Source of the DNA: Flavobacterium aquidurense
Lineage (GTDB): Bacteria; Bacteroidota; Bacteroidia; Flavobacteriales; Flavobacteriaceae
Length of the DNA: 64,000 nt
Direction of reading: 5' to 3'
Assembly: GCA_900107365.1 (NCBI GenBank)
Contig: FNPS01000005.1
Coordinates: forward strand, 248,001-312,000
The first letter of the stretch is position 1; each line of letters begins with the position of its first letter. Below, piece by piece: positions 32,909-41,868 of the stretch. Below the pieces are notes generated by a model, which was not told the origin of the DNA, ran no database searches, and saw only the letters and a list, made by a program, of their open reading frames with translations. The position numbers and the translations under genes were made by a program.

Positions 32909-35215
32909 ATGGCCACCAAAAAAAACAATCAACCCAATAGTAATAAGGATATTAACTATTATAAAAAGAAATTCTGGAGAGTTTTTGCTTACACTTTGCT
33001 TGGAATTTTAGCTTTCTTTTTATTTGCCTCATGGGGATTATTCGGTTCAATGCCTTCTTTTGAAGATTTGGAAAATCCGGATTCTAATTTAGCTACAGAA
33101 ATCATTTCTTCTGATGGAGTAGTGCTTGGTAAATACTTTAAAACCAATAGATCACAACTTAAATATTCTGATTTACCAAAGAGTTTAGTAGAAGCGTTAG
33201 TAGCTACCGAAGATGCTCGTTTTTATGAACATTCAGGAATTGACGGACGCGGAACTTTAAGAGCTGTTTTTAGCTTAGGAACCAATGGTGGGGCGAGTAC
33301 TTTAACACAGCAATTAGCAAAACAATTATTCCACGGTGAAGGATCTAAATTCCTTCCTTTCAGAATTGTACAAAAAATAAAGGAATGGATTATTGCCATT
33401 CGTCTGGAAAGACAGTATACCAAAAACGAAATTTTGGCAATGTATTGCAACGTTTATGATTTCGGAAACTATTCTGTTGGAGTAAGTTCTGCCGCACAAA
33501 CGTATTTCTCTAAAGATCCAAAAGACTTAACAATGGACGAATCGGCTATTTTAGTCGGAATGTTCAAGAATTCAGGTTTATACAATCCGGTCCGTAATCC
33601 AGAGGGCGTAAAAAATCGTCGTAATGTGGTACTAGGACAAATGGAAAAAGCAAAGATGATCACTACTGCTGAAAAGCTAAGATTACAGGCTTTACCAATT
33701 ACCTTAAAATTCAAATTAGAAAGTCACCGTGAAGGAACTGCGACTTATTTTAGAGAATATCTTCGTGATTACATGAAAAAATGGGTGGCAGAAAACAAAA
33801 AACCAGACGGTTCTGATTACGATATCTATAAAGATGGATTGAAAATTTACACTACAATCGATTCAAGAATGCAGTCTTATGCTGAAGAAGCGGTTTCTGA
33901 GCATATGAAAAACTTGCAACAGCAGTTTTTTATCGAACAGAAAACCAATAAAAATGCACCTTTCGTAAATATTACCCAGGCAGAAACAGAAAGAATCATG
34001 ATGCAGGCGATGAAAAATTCAACGCGATGGGCCATCATGAAAGATATGGATAAAAGTGAAGACGATATTATTGCTTCATTTAAAGTAAAAACACAAATGC
34101 GAATTTTTACCTGGAAGGGAGAACGTGATACTATTATGACTCCGTTGGATTCTATTCGTTATTACAAACATTTTTTGCAATCTGGTTTAATGGCAATGGA
34201 GCCTCAGACAGGAAGTATTAAGGCTTGGGTTGGTGGTATTAACTACAAATATTTCCAATACGATCACGTAGGTCAGGGAGCGAGACAGGTAGGTTCTACT
34301 TTCAAACCTTTTGTATACGCAACTGCGATCGAACAATTAAATATGTCGCCTTGTGATTCTATTTTAGACGGTCCGTTTATGATTCATAAAGGACGTCACC
34401 ACGTTACAGAAGATTGGGAACCAAGAAACTCGGATAACAAATATCGCGGAATGGTAACGTTAAAGCAAGGTTTGGCGAATTCTATCAATACAGTTTCTGC
34501 TAAATTAATTGATAGAACGGGTCCTGAAGCTGTTGTTGAATTAACACAAAAACTAGGAGTTAAAACAGAAATTCCGGTTCAGCCTTCAATTGCTCTTGGG
34601 GCAGTTGATATTACGGTGGAAGATATGGTTGCGGCTTACAGCACATTTGCAAATCAGGGAGTTTATGTAAAACCTCAGTTTTTAAGCCGAATTGAAAATA
34701 AAAGTGGCGAGGTTATTTACGAGCCAATTCCGGAATCGCATGATGTTCTAAATAAAGATATCGCTTTTGCAGTTATCAAGTTATTAGAAGGGGTTACTGA
34801 AACTGGTTCTGGTGCACGTTTGCGTACAGAAGGCGGAGGAAGTGGAGATAACCGTTGGACAGGATATCCATATATGTTTAGAAACCCAATTGCGGGTAAA
34901 ACAGGAACAACACAAAACCAGTCAGATGGTTGGTTTATGGGGATGGTTCCGAATTTAGTTACCGGAGTTTGGGTTGGATGTGAAGACCGTTCAGCACGTT
35001 TCAAAAGTTTGACTTATGGTCAGGGAGCTACAGCGGCTTTGCCAGTTTGGGCTTATTTTATGAAACTTTGTTATAAAGATGAAGCGCTTCAGATTTCTAA
35101 ATCAGAATTTGAGCGTCCGGCGAATCTTTCGATAAAAGTAGATTGTTATAGCAGACCTGCAGTCGTAAAAGATACTACTCAAACAGAACAAAATACAGAC
35201 GAATTCCAATTGTAA
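32909..35215 (+). CDS. Class A penicillin-binding protein 1A (transglycosylase/transpeptidase)
   Basis: 768 residues. One N-terminal membrane segment (about 25-45) is followed by a glycosyltransferase domain with VATEDARFYEHSGID and GGASTLTQQLAKQLF. The transpeptidase domain has the catalytic serine in GSTFKPF, the SIN motif in LANSINTVSAK and KTGTTQNQSDGW. It polymerises and cross-links peptidoglycan. It is the last gene of the ricT-gldH transcript and is followed by a strong terminator. Confidence 0.97.
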   Translation: MATKKNNQPNSNKDINYYKKKFWRVFAYTLLGILAFFLFASWGLFGSMPSFEDLENPDSNLATEIISSDGVVLGKYFKTNRSQLKYSDLPKSLVEALVATEDARFYEHSGIDGRGTLRAVFSLGTNGGASTLTQQLAKQLFHGEGSKFLPFRIVQKIKEWIIAIRLERQYTKNEILAMYCNVYDFGNYSVGVSSAAQTYFSKDPKDLTMDESAILVGMFKNSGLYNPVRNPEGVKNRRNVVLGQMEKAKMITTAEKLRLQALPITLKFKLESHREGTATYFREYLRDYMKKWVAENKKPDGSDYDIYKDGLKIYTTIDSRMQSYAEEAVSEHMKNLQQQFFIEQKTNKNAPFVNITQAETERIMMQAMKNSTRWAIMKDMDKSEDDIIASFKVKTQMRIFTWKGERDTIMTPLDSIRYYKHFLQSGLMAMEPQTGSIKAWVGGINYKYFQYDHVGQGARQVGSTFKPFVYATAIEQLNMSPCDSILDGPFMIHKGRHHVTEDWEPRNSDNKYRGMVTLKQGLANSINTVSAKLIDRTGPEAVVELTQKLGVKTEIPVQPSIALGAVDITVEDMVAAYSTFANQGVYVKPQFLSRIENKSGEVIYEPIPESHDVLNKDIAFAVIKLLEGVTETGSGARLRTEGGGSGDNRWTGYPYMFRNPIAGKTGTTQNQSDGWFMGMVPNLVTGVWVGCEDRSARFKSLTYGQGATAALPVWAYFMKLCYKDEALQISKSEFERPANLSIKVDCYSRPAVVKDTTQTEQNTDEFQL

Positions 35216-35239
35216 TTTAATTCTTCGTTTAAATAAAAT

Positions 35240-35291
35240 ATATCCTTTTGTAACTTCTAAATTTTGGAAGAATACAAAAGGATATTTTTTT
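35240..35291 (+). terminator. Terminator after the PBP1A gene
   Basis: 13-bp perfect stem ATATCCTTTTGTA/TACAAAAGGATAT with a 20-nt loop and a T run. Confidence 0.85.
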
Positions 35292-35386
35292 AAATTGGGT
35301 TAAACTTATTTTTTACGAAATCGTTATAATTTAATCTAAAAATCTTATTTTTATCAAAAAATATACGGTAATAAAGACAGTTTGTT

Positions 35387-36088
35387 ATGATAACAAAAAA
35401 AGTAAATAATGTTCAGGAAGCGATCGAAGGAATTGAAAGCAGCATGACCATCATGTTTGGTGGTTTTGGATTATGCGGAATTCCTGAAAATACGATTGCA
35501 GCCCTGGTAAATACTACAATTTCAGATTTAACTTGCATTTCTAACAATGCGGGTGTTGATGATTTTGGTTTGGGATTGCTTTTGCAGAAGAAACAAATCA
35601 AAAAAATGATTTCATCTTATGTTGGTGAAAATGCGGAGTTTGAACGCCAAATGCTTTCTGGAGAATTGGAAGTTGAATTAACCCCACAAGGAACTTTGGC
35701 AGAACGTTGTCGTGGCGCACAAGCTGGAATTCCAGCTTTCTTCACACCGGCAGGTTATGGAACTGAAGTTGCTGAAGGAAAAGAAGTACGTGAATTCAAT
35801 GGAAAAATGCATATTATGGAACAAGCCTTCAAAGCTGATTTTGCCATTGTAAAAGCATGGAAAGGGGATGAGGCCGGAAATCTTATTTTTAAAGGAACTG
35901 CCAGAAACTTCAATGCATGTATGGCTGGAGCCGGAAAAATTACCATTGCTGAGGTGGAAGAATTAGTTCCGGTTGGAACTTTAGATCCAAACCAAATTCA
36001 TATTCCGGGGATTATGGTACAACGTATTTTTCAGGGAGAAAAATTTGAAAAGAGGATTGAACAACGAACCGTTAGACAAAGGAATTAG
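35387..36088 (+). CDS. scoA: 3-oxoacid CoA-transferase subunit A
   Basis: 233 residues. The family start [17 protein letters not shown] and [17 protein letters not shown] are present, as are [23 protein letters not shown] and [19 protein letters not shown]. With subunit B it moves CoA from succinyl-CoA to acetoacetate or a similar acid. The two subunits are usually adjacent or fused; here scoB starts 1.6 kb later. The stop codon TAG is formed by the first bases of the 99-bp tandem repeat. Confidence 0.96.
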   Translation: MITKKVNNVQEAIEGIESSMTIMFGGFGLCGIPENTIAALVNTTISDLTCISNNAGVDDFGLGLLLQKKQIKKMISSYVGENAEFERQMLSGELEVELTPQGTLAERCRGAQAGIPAFFTPAGYGTEVAEGKEVREFNGKMHIMEQAFKADFAIVKAWKGDEAGNLIFKGTARNFNACMAGAGKITIAEVEELVPVGTLDPNQIHIPGIMVQRIFQGEKFEKRIEQRTVRQRN

Positions 36089-36725
36089 ATAATTGAGATA
36101 ATTAGTCAATTAGATAATGAATTAGATTACGCAAAGCCAGACATTATCTAATTATCAAATTTTCTAATTGGCACATTCAAAAATTAGATAATTGAGATAA
36201 TTAGTCAATTAGATAATGAATTAGATTACGCAAAGCCAGACATTATCTACTTATCAAATTTTCTAATCGGCACATTCAAAAATTAGATAAGTGAGATAAT
36301 TAGTCAATTAGATAATGAATTAGATTACGCAAAGCCAGACATTATCTAATTATCAAATTTTCTAATCGGCACATTCAAAAATTAGATAAGTGAGATAATT
36401 AGTCAATTAGATAATGAATTAGATTACGCAAAGCCAGACATTATCTAATTATCAAATTTTCTAATCGGCACATTCAAAAATTAGATAAGTGAGATAATTA
36501 GTCAATTAGATAATGAATTAGATTACGCAAAGCCAGACATTATCTAATTATCAAATTTTCTAATTGGCACATTCAAAAATTAGATAATTGAGATAATTAG
36601 TCAATTTGATAATGAATTAAATTACGCAAAGCCAGGCAGTATCTAATTATCAAATTTTCTCATTGGCACATTCAAAAAATAGATAATTGAGATAATTAGT
36701 CAATTTTCTAATTGGCACATTAACA
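36084..36725. repeat. 99-bp tandem array, six full units plus a deleted seventh
   Basis: Units start at 36084, 36183, 36282, 36381, 36480 and 36579, exactly 99 nt apart. A shortened seventh starts at 36678. Each opens with ATTAGATAATTGAG or ATTAGATAAGTGAG. Each contains an internal 12-bp inverted repeat (AATTAGATAATG/CATTATCTAATT) and a central GATTACGCAAAGCCAGAC core. Units differ by a few bases. The array contains no credible gene. Confidence 0.95.
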
Positions 36726-36748
36726 AAAGGCCTTATAAAAATAAAATA

Positions 36749-37636
36749 ATGAATCGAATTTCGGTACTTCTAATTTCCTTTCTCTCGTTTCAGGCTTTTT
36801 CGCAAACGACATCAGATCTTAGGCAACAATTAAATCAGATTATTGCAACTAAGAATGCTACAGTTGGGATTTCTATTAAAAGTATTGAAGATAAAGATAC
36901 TTTGAGCATTAATGGAAATTTGAAGGCGCCTATGATGAGTGTTTTTAAATTCCATATCGCTTTAACTGTTTTGAACCAGGTTGATGAAGGAAAGCTTTCA
37001 TTGGAACAAAAAATCTTTATTAAGAAGAAAGAATTACACGAAAATACGTGGAGTCCAATGAGGGAAGATTATCCGGAAGGAAACATGTATTTGACACTAG
37101 ACAAATTGTTGCGATATACAGTTTCGCATAGTGACAATAACGGATGTGATATATTGATAGATTTAGTTGGAGGTACAAAAGTCATTCAGAAGTTTATAAA
37201 CAAACAAGGAATTAAGGATTTCGTGATCAAGGTGAACGAAAAGCAAATGGAAAGCTGGAAGAACCTTTATGTAAATACAACAACACCTTTGGCAACAACA
37301 GAGTTGCTGGAGAAATTCTATAAAGGCGAAGTTCTAAAAGAAAGTACAACCCAATATTTATATCAAATAATGGTAGAAACTTCAAGAGGGCTTACCTGGA
37401 TGAAAGCCGGTCTTCCGGAAGGAACTGAACTGGCGCACAGGACCGGTATTTCGGGAACAAACGATAACAATCTGAGAGTTGCCATGAACGATATTGGAAT
37501 TGTAAAGTTACCAAATGGAAAACACTTTATTCTTTCAGTTTATTTAAAAGATATTACAGAAAAACAAGAAGATACTGAGAAGATAATCGCTGATATTGCC
37601 AGAGCAACCTGGGATTATTTTACGAGAAAAAATTAG
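36749..37636 (+). CDS. Class A beta-lactamase (subclass A2-like)
   Basis: 295 residues with a signal peptide (about 1-19, AFSQ). Active-site serine in SVFK at 64-67, SDN loop at 128-130 (SHSDNNGCD), a candidate omega-loop Glu164 (NEKQM), and the third motif as HRTG at 230-233. SxVFKFH and SDNNGCDIL are typical of the CepA/CfxA/PER-like Bacteroidota group. The usual KTG lysine is arginine. It hydrolyses beta-lactams in the periplasm; its spectrum is unknown. It sits between scoA and scoB, and its TAG stop is formed by another copy of the neighbouring repeat word. Confidence 0.92.
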   Translation: MNRISVLLISFLSFQAFSQTTSDLRQQLNQIIATKNATVGISIKSIEDKDTLSINGNLKAPMMSVFKFHIALTVLNQVDEGKLSLEQKIFIKKKELHENTWSPMREDYPEGNMYLTLDKLLRYTVSHSDNNGCDILIDLVGGTKVIQKFINKQGIKDFVIKVNEKQMESWKNLYVNTTTPLATTELLEKFYKGEVLKESTTQYLYQIMVETSRGLTWMKAGLPEGTELAHRTGISGTNDNNLRVAMNDIGIVKLPNGKHFILSVYLKDITEKQEDTEKIIADIARATWDYFTRKN

Positions 37637-37731
37637 ATAATTAAAAAATGTGATAATTAGATAATTATATAGATTGTGCAAAGTGAGGTATTATCTAATT
37701 ATCTAATTTCCAAATTGACACATTAAGAGAT
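37632..37731. repeat. Diverged single copy of the 99-bp unit
   Basis: Begins AATTAGATAATT like the array before the beta-lactamase gene, keeps the GCAAAG core and the TATTATCTAATTATC arm, and ends ACACATTAAG. It links the bla stop to the scoB start. Confidence 0.85.
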
Positions 37732-38385
37732 ATGTTAACAAAAGAAGATATTGCAAAACGTATTGCAAAAGAAGTAAAAGACAGATATTTCGTTAATCTT
37801 GGAATCGGGATTCCGACATTGGTTGCGAATTACGTCCGTGAAGATATCGCAGTTGAATTTCAAAGCGAAAACGGAGTTCTCGGAATGGGGCCTTTTCCTT
37901 TTGCGGGAGAAGAAGATGCCGATGTTATTAATGCAGGAAAACAAACAATTACAACGCTTCCGGGAGCAAGTTTCTTTGATTCTGCTTTTAGTTTTGGAAT
38001 GATTCGGAGTCAAAAAGTAGATTTAACGATTTTAGGAGCGATGGAAGTTTCTGAAAACGGAGATATCGCCAATTGGAAAATTCCGGGAAAAATGGTAAAA
38101 GGAATGGGAGGAGCAATGGATTTAGTGGCTTCCGCGGAAAATATAATCGTGGCGATGATGCACGTTAATAAAGCAGGAGAATCAAAAATTCTTAAAAAAT
38201 GTACTTTACCATTAACTGGTGTAGGATGTGTTAAAAAGGTTGTTACTGAATTGGCCGTTCTCGAAGTAACAGATAAAGGTTTTAAACTCTTAGAACGCGC
38301 TCCAGGAGTTTCTGTGGAGCATATCATTGCATCCACTGAAGCTGATTTGATAATTGATGGAGAAATTCCGGAAATGGTGATTTAA
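37732..38385 (+). CDS. scoB: 3-oxoacid CoA-transferase subunit B
   Basis: 217 residues. VNLGIGIPTLVANYV at about 20-35 and the catalytic-glutamate region SENGVLGMGPFP match the family. GASFFDSAFSFGMIR and WKIPGKMVKGMGGAMDLV are further hallmarks. Partner of scoA, now separated from it by a repeat array and a beta-lactamase gene. Both subunits look intact and on the same strand, so expression from one transcript across 1.6 kb, or a new promoter, is needed. Confidence 0.96.
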   Translation: MLTKEDIAKRIAKEVKDRYFVNLGIGIPTLVANYVREDIAVEFQSENGVLGMGPFPFAGEEDADVINAGKQTITTLPGASFFDSAFSFGMIRSQKVDLTILGAMEVSENGDIANWKIPGKMVKGMGGAMDLVASAENIIVAMMHVNKAGESKILKKCTLPLTGVGCVKKVVTELAVLEVTDKGFKLLERAPGVSVEHIIASTEADLIIDGEIPEMVI

Positions 38386-38389
38386 GATT

Positions 38390-38566
38390 AACCGCAAAGT
38401 GCGCAAAGATTTGCGCGAGGCCCGCAAAGTTTATACAAACAAAAACCGTCCAATTGGACGGTTTTTGTTTGTATGCTTTAAGGGTCAATGTGCATTTATA
38501 TTTATTTGTCAGAAAATCTACAGCGTACATTGCGTAAATCTTTGCGCACCTTGAGGTTAAGTCAAC
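38390..38566. repeat. Inverted low-complexity words around a terminator
   Basis: TTAACCGCAAAGTGCGCAAAGATTTGCGC-like sequence near 38390 recurs in inverted sense near 38536-38566 with about three mismatches in 29. The perfect palindrome at 38433-38474 lies between. Confidence 0.75.
38433..38474. terminator. Perfect 42-nt palindrome, bidirectional terminator
   Basis: Two 21-nt halves are exact reverse complements, centred on CAATTG, with A-tract then T-tract flanks (CAAAAACCGTCC/GGACGGTTTTTG). It ends the convergent scoB and outer-membrane protein genes. Confidence 0.9.
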
Positions 38567-38567
38567 T

Positions 38568-39098
38568 TTATTGTAAATTAAAAGAAGCTCCTAAACTAAA
38601 AGTTGCCTGGTTGTTTAAATGGTCAAAGATTTCATTGTTGTTGCTATATTTAGCAATTGGAAATCCAATTTCGGTAAAAACACCAAAACCATCAGTGAAA
38701 AAATAACGACCTCCAACATGACCGCCAAAATTGTGCAATCCCAGGCTCAAACCAGGATAAATGTCTAATTGTTCTACGCCAATTACACTACTTAAATTGG
38801 CATTTATTCTTGCTTTTGCATCAAAACGATCTTGGAATTCTGGTTTTTCATCAGTGTAAGGAGTTGGATTATTGTGGTAAAAACCATTAAAGTTATCTAC
38901 TCCTAAAAGATAAGTCGAAACAAAACCAAAAGAGAAATTTTCTCCTAAACCAAAATCAACAGAACCCTGAATTCCTGAACCACCATCTTGTAGATTAGCA
39001 CCAACGTTAACTCTAACATCACCTTTTCCTGTAAAAGCTTGTTGCGCTTGCGTTAAACCGAATGATACTAAAAACAAAAATGTAATAACTTTTTTCAT
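38568..39098 (-). CDS. Small outer-membrane beta-barrel protein of unknown function
   Basis: 176 residues with signal peptide (about 1-18, TQAQ). The mature part alternates polar and hydrophobic residues with Gly-rich strands and ends with ATFSLGASFNL, a typical barrel C-terminus. It resembles small flavobacterial outer-membrane proteins of unknown role. It is transcribed alone toward the terminator shared with scoB. Confidence 0.8.
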   Translation of the reverse strand: MKKVITFLFLVSFGLTQAQQAFTGKGDVRVNVGANLQDGGSGIQGSVDFGLGENFSFGFVSTYLLGVDNFNGFYHNNPTPYTDEKPEFQDRFDAKARINANLSSVIGVEQLDIYPGLSLGLHNFGGHVGGRYFFTDGFGVFTEIGFPIAKYSNNNEIFDHLNNQATFSLGASFNLQ

Positions 39099-39146
39099 AA
39101 ACTTAAATATTAATTATTTTGGACTGCAAATTTAGTTTTTTATAGA

Positions 39147-39881
39147 TTAATTCCTACCTTTTTCGTTAGAATACAATTCATTTAAAGGATCACTTTGCCA
39201 GAATTCTTTGGTATCAACATTCATGATAGTCAACGGGCCTTTGAAAGCTGCACCTGTATCAACATTCCATACACAGGCTTTGTTAACAGGGACTGTTTTA
39301 CCTATTCGGGTAACTGGCGTATGCCCTATATAGATTTCTTTGTATACAGTAAAGCGTTTAGGGTAATATAGATCATCTGGTTTTAGGTTCGGATCTAATG
39401 AAAGCGCACTTTCCCAAAGTGTTCTGTCCCAATAGAATAATTTTGGGAAATATTCCCAAACTACACCATTCAAATTGGTAAAACCTGCATGAACAAATAA
39501 TCGATTTTGATCATCATGGTAGTAATCCTGTAAAGATTCTAAGAAAACAATATGCTCTTTTTTTCTTTCATCTGAGAGTTTAGCGTAGCCTTCGACAGTA
39601 GCTTTACCGCCATGTTTGTACCACATTTCTTCATCAAATTCTTCATGTCTGTTTTCAAGCCAATCCAATGCTAGCTGATCGTGATTTCCTCTGATACAAA
39701 TACAGTTTTGCTTGCTTTTTAGATCAATCAAATATTCGATTACTTCTGCAGATTGACTCCATCCATCAACATAATCGCCTAAAAAAATTAAAGTATCTCC
39801 AGTGGTAACTTCGGCTTTTTTCAACACTTGCTCAAGTGCGAGTAATCCTCCGTGTATGTCGCCTATAACAAATGTTCGCAT
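39147..39881 (-). CDS. PPP-family metallophosphoesterase (ApaH/protein phosphatase-like)
   Basis: 244 residues. Metal-site motifs in order: GDIHGG (8-13), GDYVDGW (about 36-42), RGNHDQ (about 69-74) and HAGF (about 131). These define the PPP phosphatase fold, seen in serine/threonine phosphatases and diadenosine tetraphosphatases. The substrate is not clear; the sequence lacks a recognisable ApaH-specific extension. It is cytoplasmic, 48 nt upstream of the outer-membrane protein gene on the same strand. Confidence 0.93.
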   Translation of the reverse strand: MRTFVIGDIHGGLLALEQVLKKAEVTTGDTLIFLGDYVDGWSQSAEVIEYLIDLKSKQNCICIRGNHDQLALDWLENRHEEFDEEMWYKHGGKATVEGYAKLSDERKKEHIVFLESLQDYYHDDQNRLFVHAGFTNLNGVVWEYFPKLFYWDRTLWESALSLDPNLKPDDLYYPKRFTVYKEIYIGHTPVTRIGKTVPVNKACVWNVDTGAAFKGPLTIMNVDTKEFWQSDPLNELYSNEKGRN

Positions 39882-40046
39882 TTTATTAAATTTCGTGTAG
39901 TATACAAAAATAAAGAAAATGATTTGTTTGAGATCATTTAGTTGTTAATCTTTGCGAACCTAAAAATGTTTTTATTTTTGAATACATTTTTTAGGTGAAA
40001 CACTAAAATACTAACATAACCAAGAAATCAAAAACCAAATTTAAAC

Positions 40047-40589
40047 ATGAAACAAAGCCTAACTATTTTATTTTTATTGCTAACACTGGCAGGTTATTCG
40101 CAACAACTTACTTACGGAAGTGGAGGCCGGGTTTATAATTCGGAGAATAAAAAACTTCGAACAGATGAAGTTCGTGCATTGTTAGCTGATAATGCAGAAG
40201 CGTTGTCGCTTTACAATGCGGGACGAAATAAAAAAACGTGGGGGAATGTTCTTTTTTCCGGAGGTTTGGGACTTGTTGCAATAAATTTGGTTATAGCGAT
40301 GAATAGTGATAATATTACTTCTGAATCGGGAACTATATATTCTAATAATGGCTATGGTAATCCAATTGTGTCGTACACATCAGCACATTCAGAACGTGCA
40401 AATATGACCGCAGCGATCATTGGCGGAGCTTTAATCATTGCTTCAATCCCAATTAAAATAGGATATCCCCGAAAAATTAAATCGTCACTTGAAAAATACA
40501 ATAAAGGTTTAGCAGAAACGTATAAACCACAACCTAAAACTACTTTATTAGCAAGTGCTAATCAAATTGGTTTTAAAATCGAATTTTAA
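40047..40589 (+). CDS. Secreted or membrane protein of unknown function
   Basis: 180 residues with a signal peptide (about 1-18, YSQQ) and two further hydrophobic stretches (about 66-88 and 116-136). No recognised domain. It ends in a short beta-like GFKIEF motif, common at the C-terminus of small outer-membrane proteins. It is monocistronic, with a terminator right after it. Confidence 0.75.
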   Translation: MKQSLTILFLLLTLAGYSQQLTYGSGGRVYNSENKKLRTDEVRALLADNAEALSLYNAGRNKKTWGNVLFSGGLGLVAINLVIAMNSDNITSESGTIYSNNGYGNPIVSYTSAHSERANMTAAIIGGALIIASIPIKIGYPRKIKSSLEKYNKGLAETYKPQPKTTLLASANQIGFKIEF

Positions 40590-40610
40590 AGATTCGCATT
40601 AAAAATGAGA

Positions 40611-40642
40611 AAAAGCTATAGTTGGAAAACTGTAGCTTTTTT
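40611..40642 (+). terminator. Terminator before dinB
   Basis: Stem AAAAGCTATAG/CTGTAGCTTTT with a T8 run. Confidence 0.8.
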
Positions 40643-40679
40643 TTATGATTTTTTTCATCTCATTATCAAGCTTCCTGTT

Positions 40680-40687
40680 TAAATTTG
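40680..40687 (+). promoter_or_regulatory. -7 element TAAATTTG just before dinB
   Basis: TAnnTTTG match ending 4 nt before the dinB ATG. A transcript from it would begin at or next to the start codon. No good -33 TTG was found. Confidence 0.4.
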
Positions 40688-40691
40688 TGCT

Positions 40692-41774
40692 ATGTCTGAA
40701 GCACCTACATATCGTAAAATTATCCATATTGATATGGATGCTTTTTATGCTTCGGTTGAGCAAATGGATAATCCTGCTTTACGCGGGAAACCTGTTGCTG
40801 TTGGTGGTTCAGAGAATAGAGGAGTGGTTTCTGCGGCGAGTTATGAAGCCCGTAAATTTGGAGTTCGAAGTGCCATAAGCGGCGTTTTAGCCAAAAAATA
40901 TTGTCCCGAAATAATTTTTGTTCGGCCGAGATTTGATCGGTACAAAGAAATTTCTACCAAAATTCATAAAATCTTTCATGAATATACTGATTTAGTGGAA
41001 CCCCTTTCGCTTGACGAAGCTTATTTGGATGTAACCCAGAATAAAAAAGGAAATCCAAGTGCGAGTTTACTGGCGCAGGAAATTCGGTTGAGAATTTTGA
41101 ATGAAGTGGGATTAACAGCTTCGGCTGGAATTTCAGTTAATAAATTTATAGCCAAAATTGCCAGTGATATCAATAAACCAAACGGGCAGAAAACAGTAAA
41201 CCCGGATGAGATTTTATCTTTTCTGGAAGAATTGCCTATTCGGAAGTTTTATGGCGTGGGAAAAGTAACTACTGAGAAAATGTATCAGCTGGGGATTTTT
41301 ACCGGAGCCGATCTAAAAACAAAATCAGAAGAGTTTCTGGAAAAGCACTTCGGAAAATCTGGTTCTTTTTATTATAAAGTGGTTCGGGGAATTCATAATA
41401 GCGAAGTAAAATCATATCGCGTAACAAAATCAGTAGCAGCAGAACATACTTTTGATGTCAATTTATCTTCGGAGATTTTTATGCTCGAGCAGCTGGAAAG
41501 AATTGCCACTTCACTTGAAAAACGATTAAAAAAACATAATATTTCAGGAAAAACAGTTACTCTCAAGATCAAATACAGTGATTTTACACAGCAAACACGT
41601 AGTAAAACATTGCTGTATTTTATTTCTGATAAAAGTTTAATCCTTGAAACTGTGGAAGAATTATTATATCAGGAAAAAATGAAAGATTCTGTTCGTTTGC
41701 TCGGAATCTCTTTAAGCAATTTAAATACGGAAGAGAAGAAAGCGGTTGTTGTTCAGTTAAAGTTTGCTTTTTGA
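40692..41774 (+). CDS. dinB: DNA polymerase IV (Y-family)
   Basis: 360 residues. Catalytic motifs: IIHIDMDAFYASVEQ near the N-terminus, SYEARKFGVRSAISG, and LSLDEAYLDVT with the catalytic Asp-Glu pair. A helix-hairpin-helix region (FYGVGKVTTEKMYQLGI) and a little-finger domain follow. Error-prone translesion synthesis. The beta-clamp-binding tail is not obvious. No LexA-type box was recognised upstream. Confidence 0.97.
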   Translation: MSEAPTYRKIIHIDMDAFYASVEQMDNPALRGKPVAVGGSENRGVVSAASYEARKFGVRSAISGVLAKKYCPEIIFVRPRFDRYKEISTKIHKIFHEYTDLVEPLSLDEAYLDVTQNKKGNPSASLLAQEIRLRILNEVGLTASAGISVNKFIAKIASDINKPNGQKTVNPDEILSFLEELPIRKFYGVGKVTTEKMYQLGIFTGADLKTKSEEFLEKHFGKSGSFYYKVVRGIHNSEVKSYRVTKSVAAEHTFDVNLSSEIFMLEQLERIATSLEKRLKKHNISGKTVTLKIKYSDFTQQTRSKTLLYFISDKSLILETVEELLYQEKMKDSVRLLGISLSNLNTEEKKAVVVQLKFAF

Positions 41775-41868
41775 TGAACAAAATAGCGTTAAAAACTTAA
41801 AAATCTATCTTTTATGATGAATTTTCTCTCTATCTTTACAGGTAGAAAATTTTTCAATACCACTTCAA

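Noticed and set aside
36084..36725. CRISPR array
   Set aside because: Units are 99 bp and almost identical along their whole length; there are no unique spacers and no cas genes.
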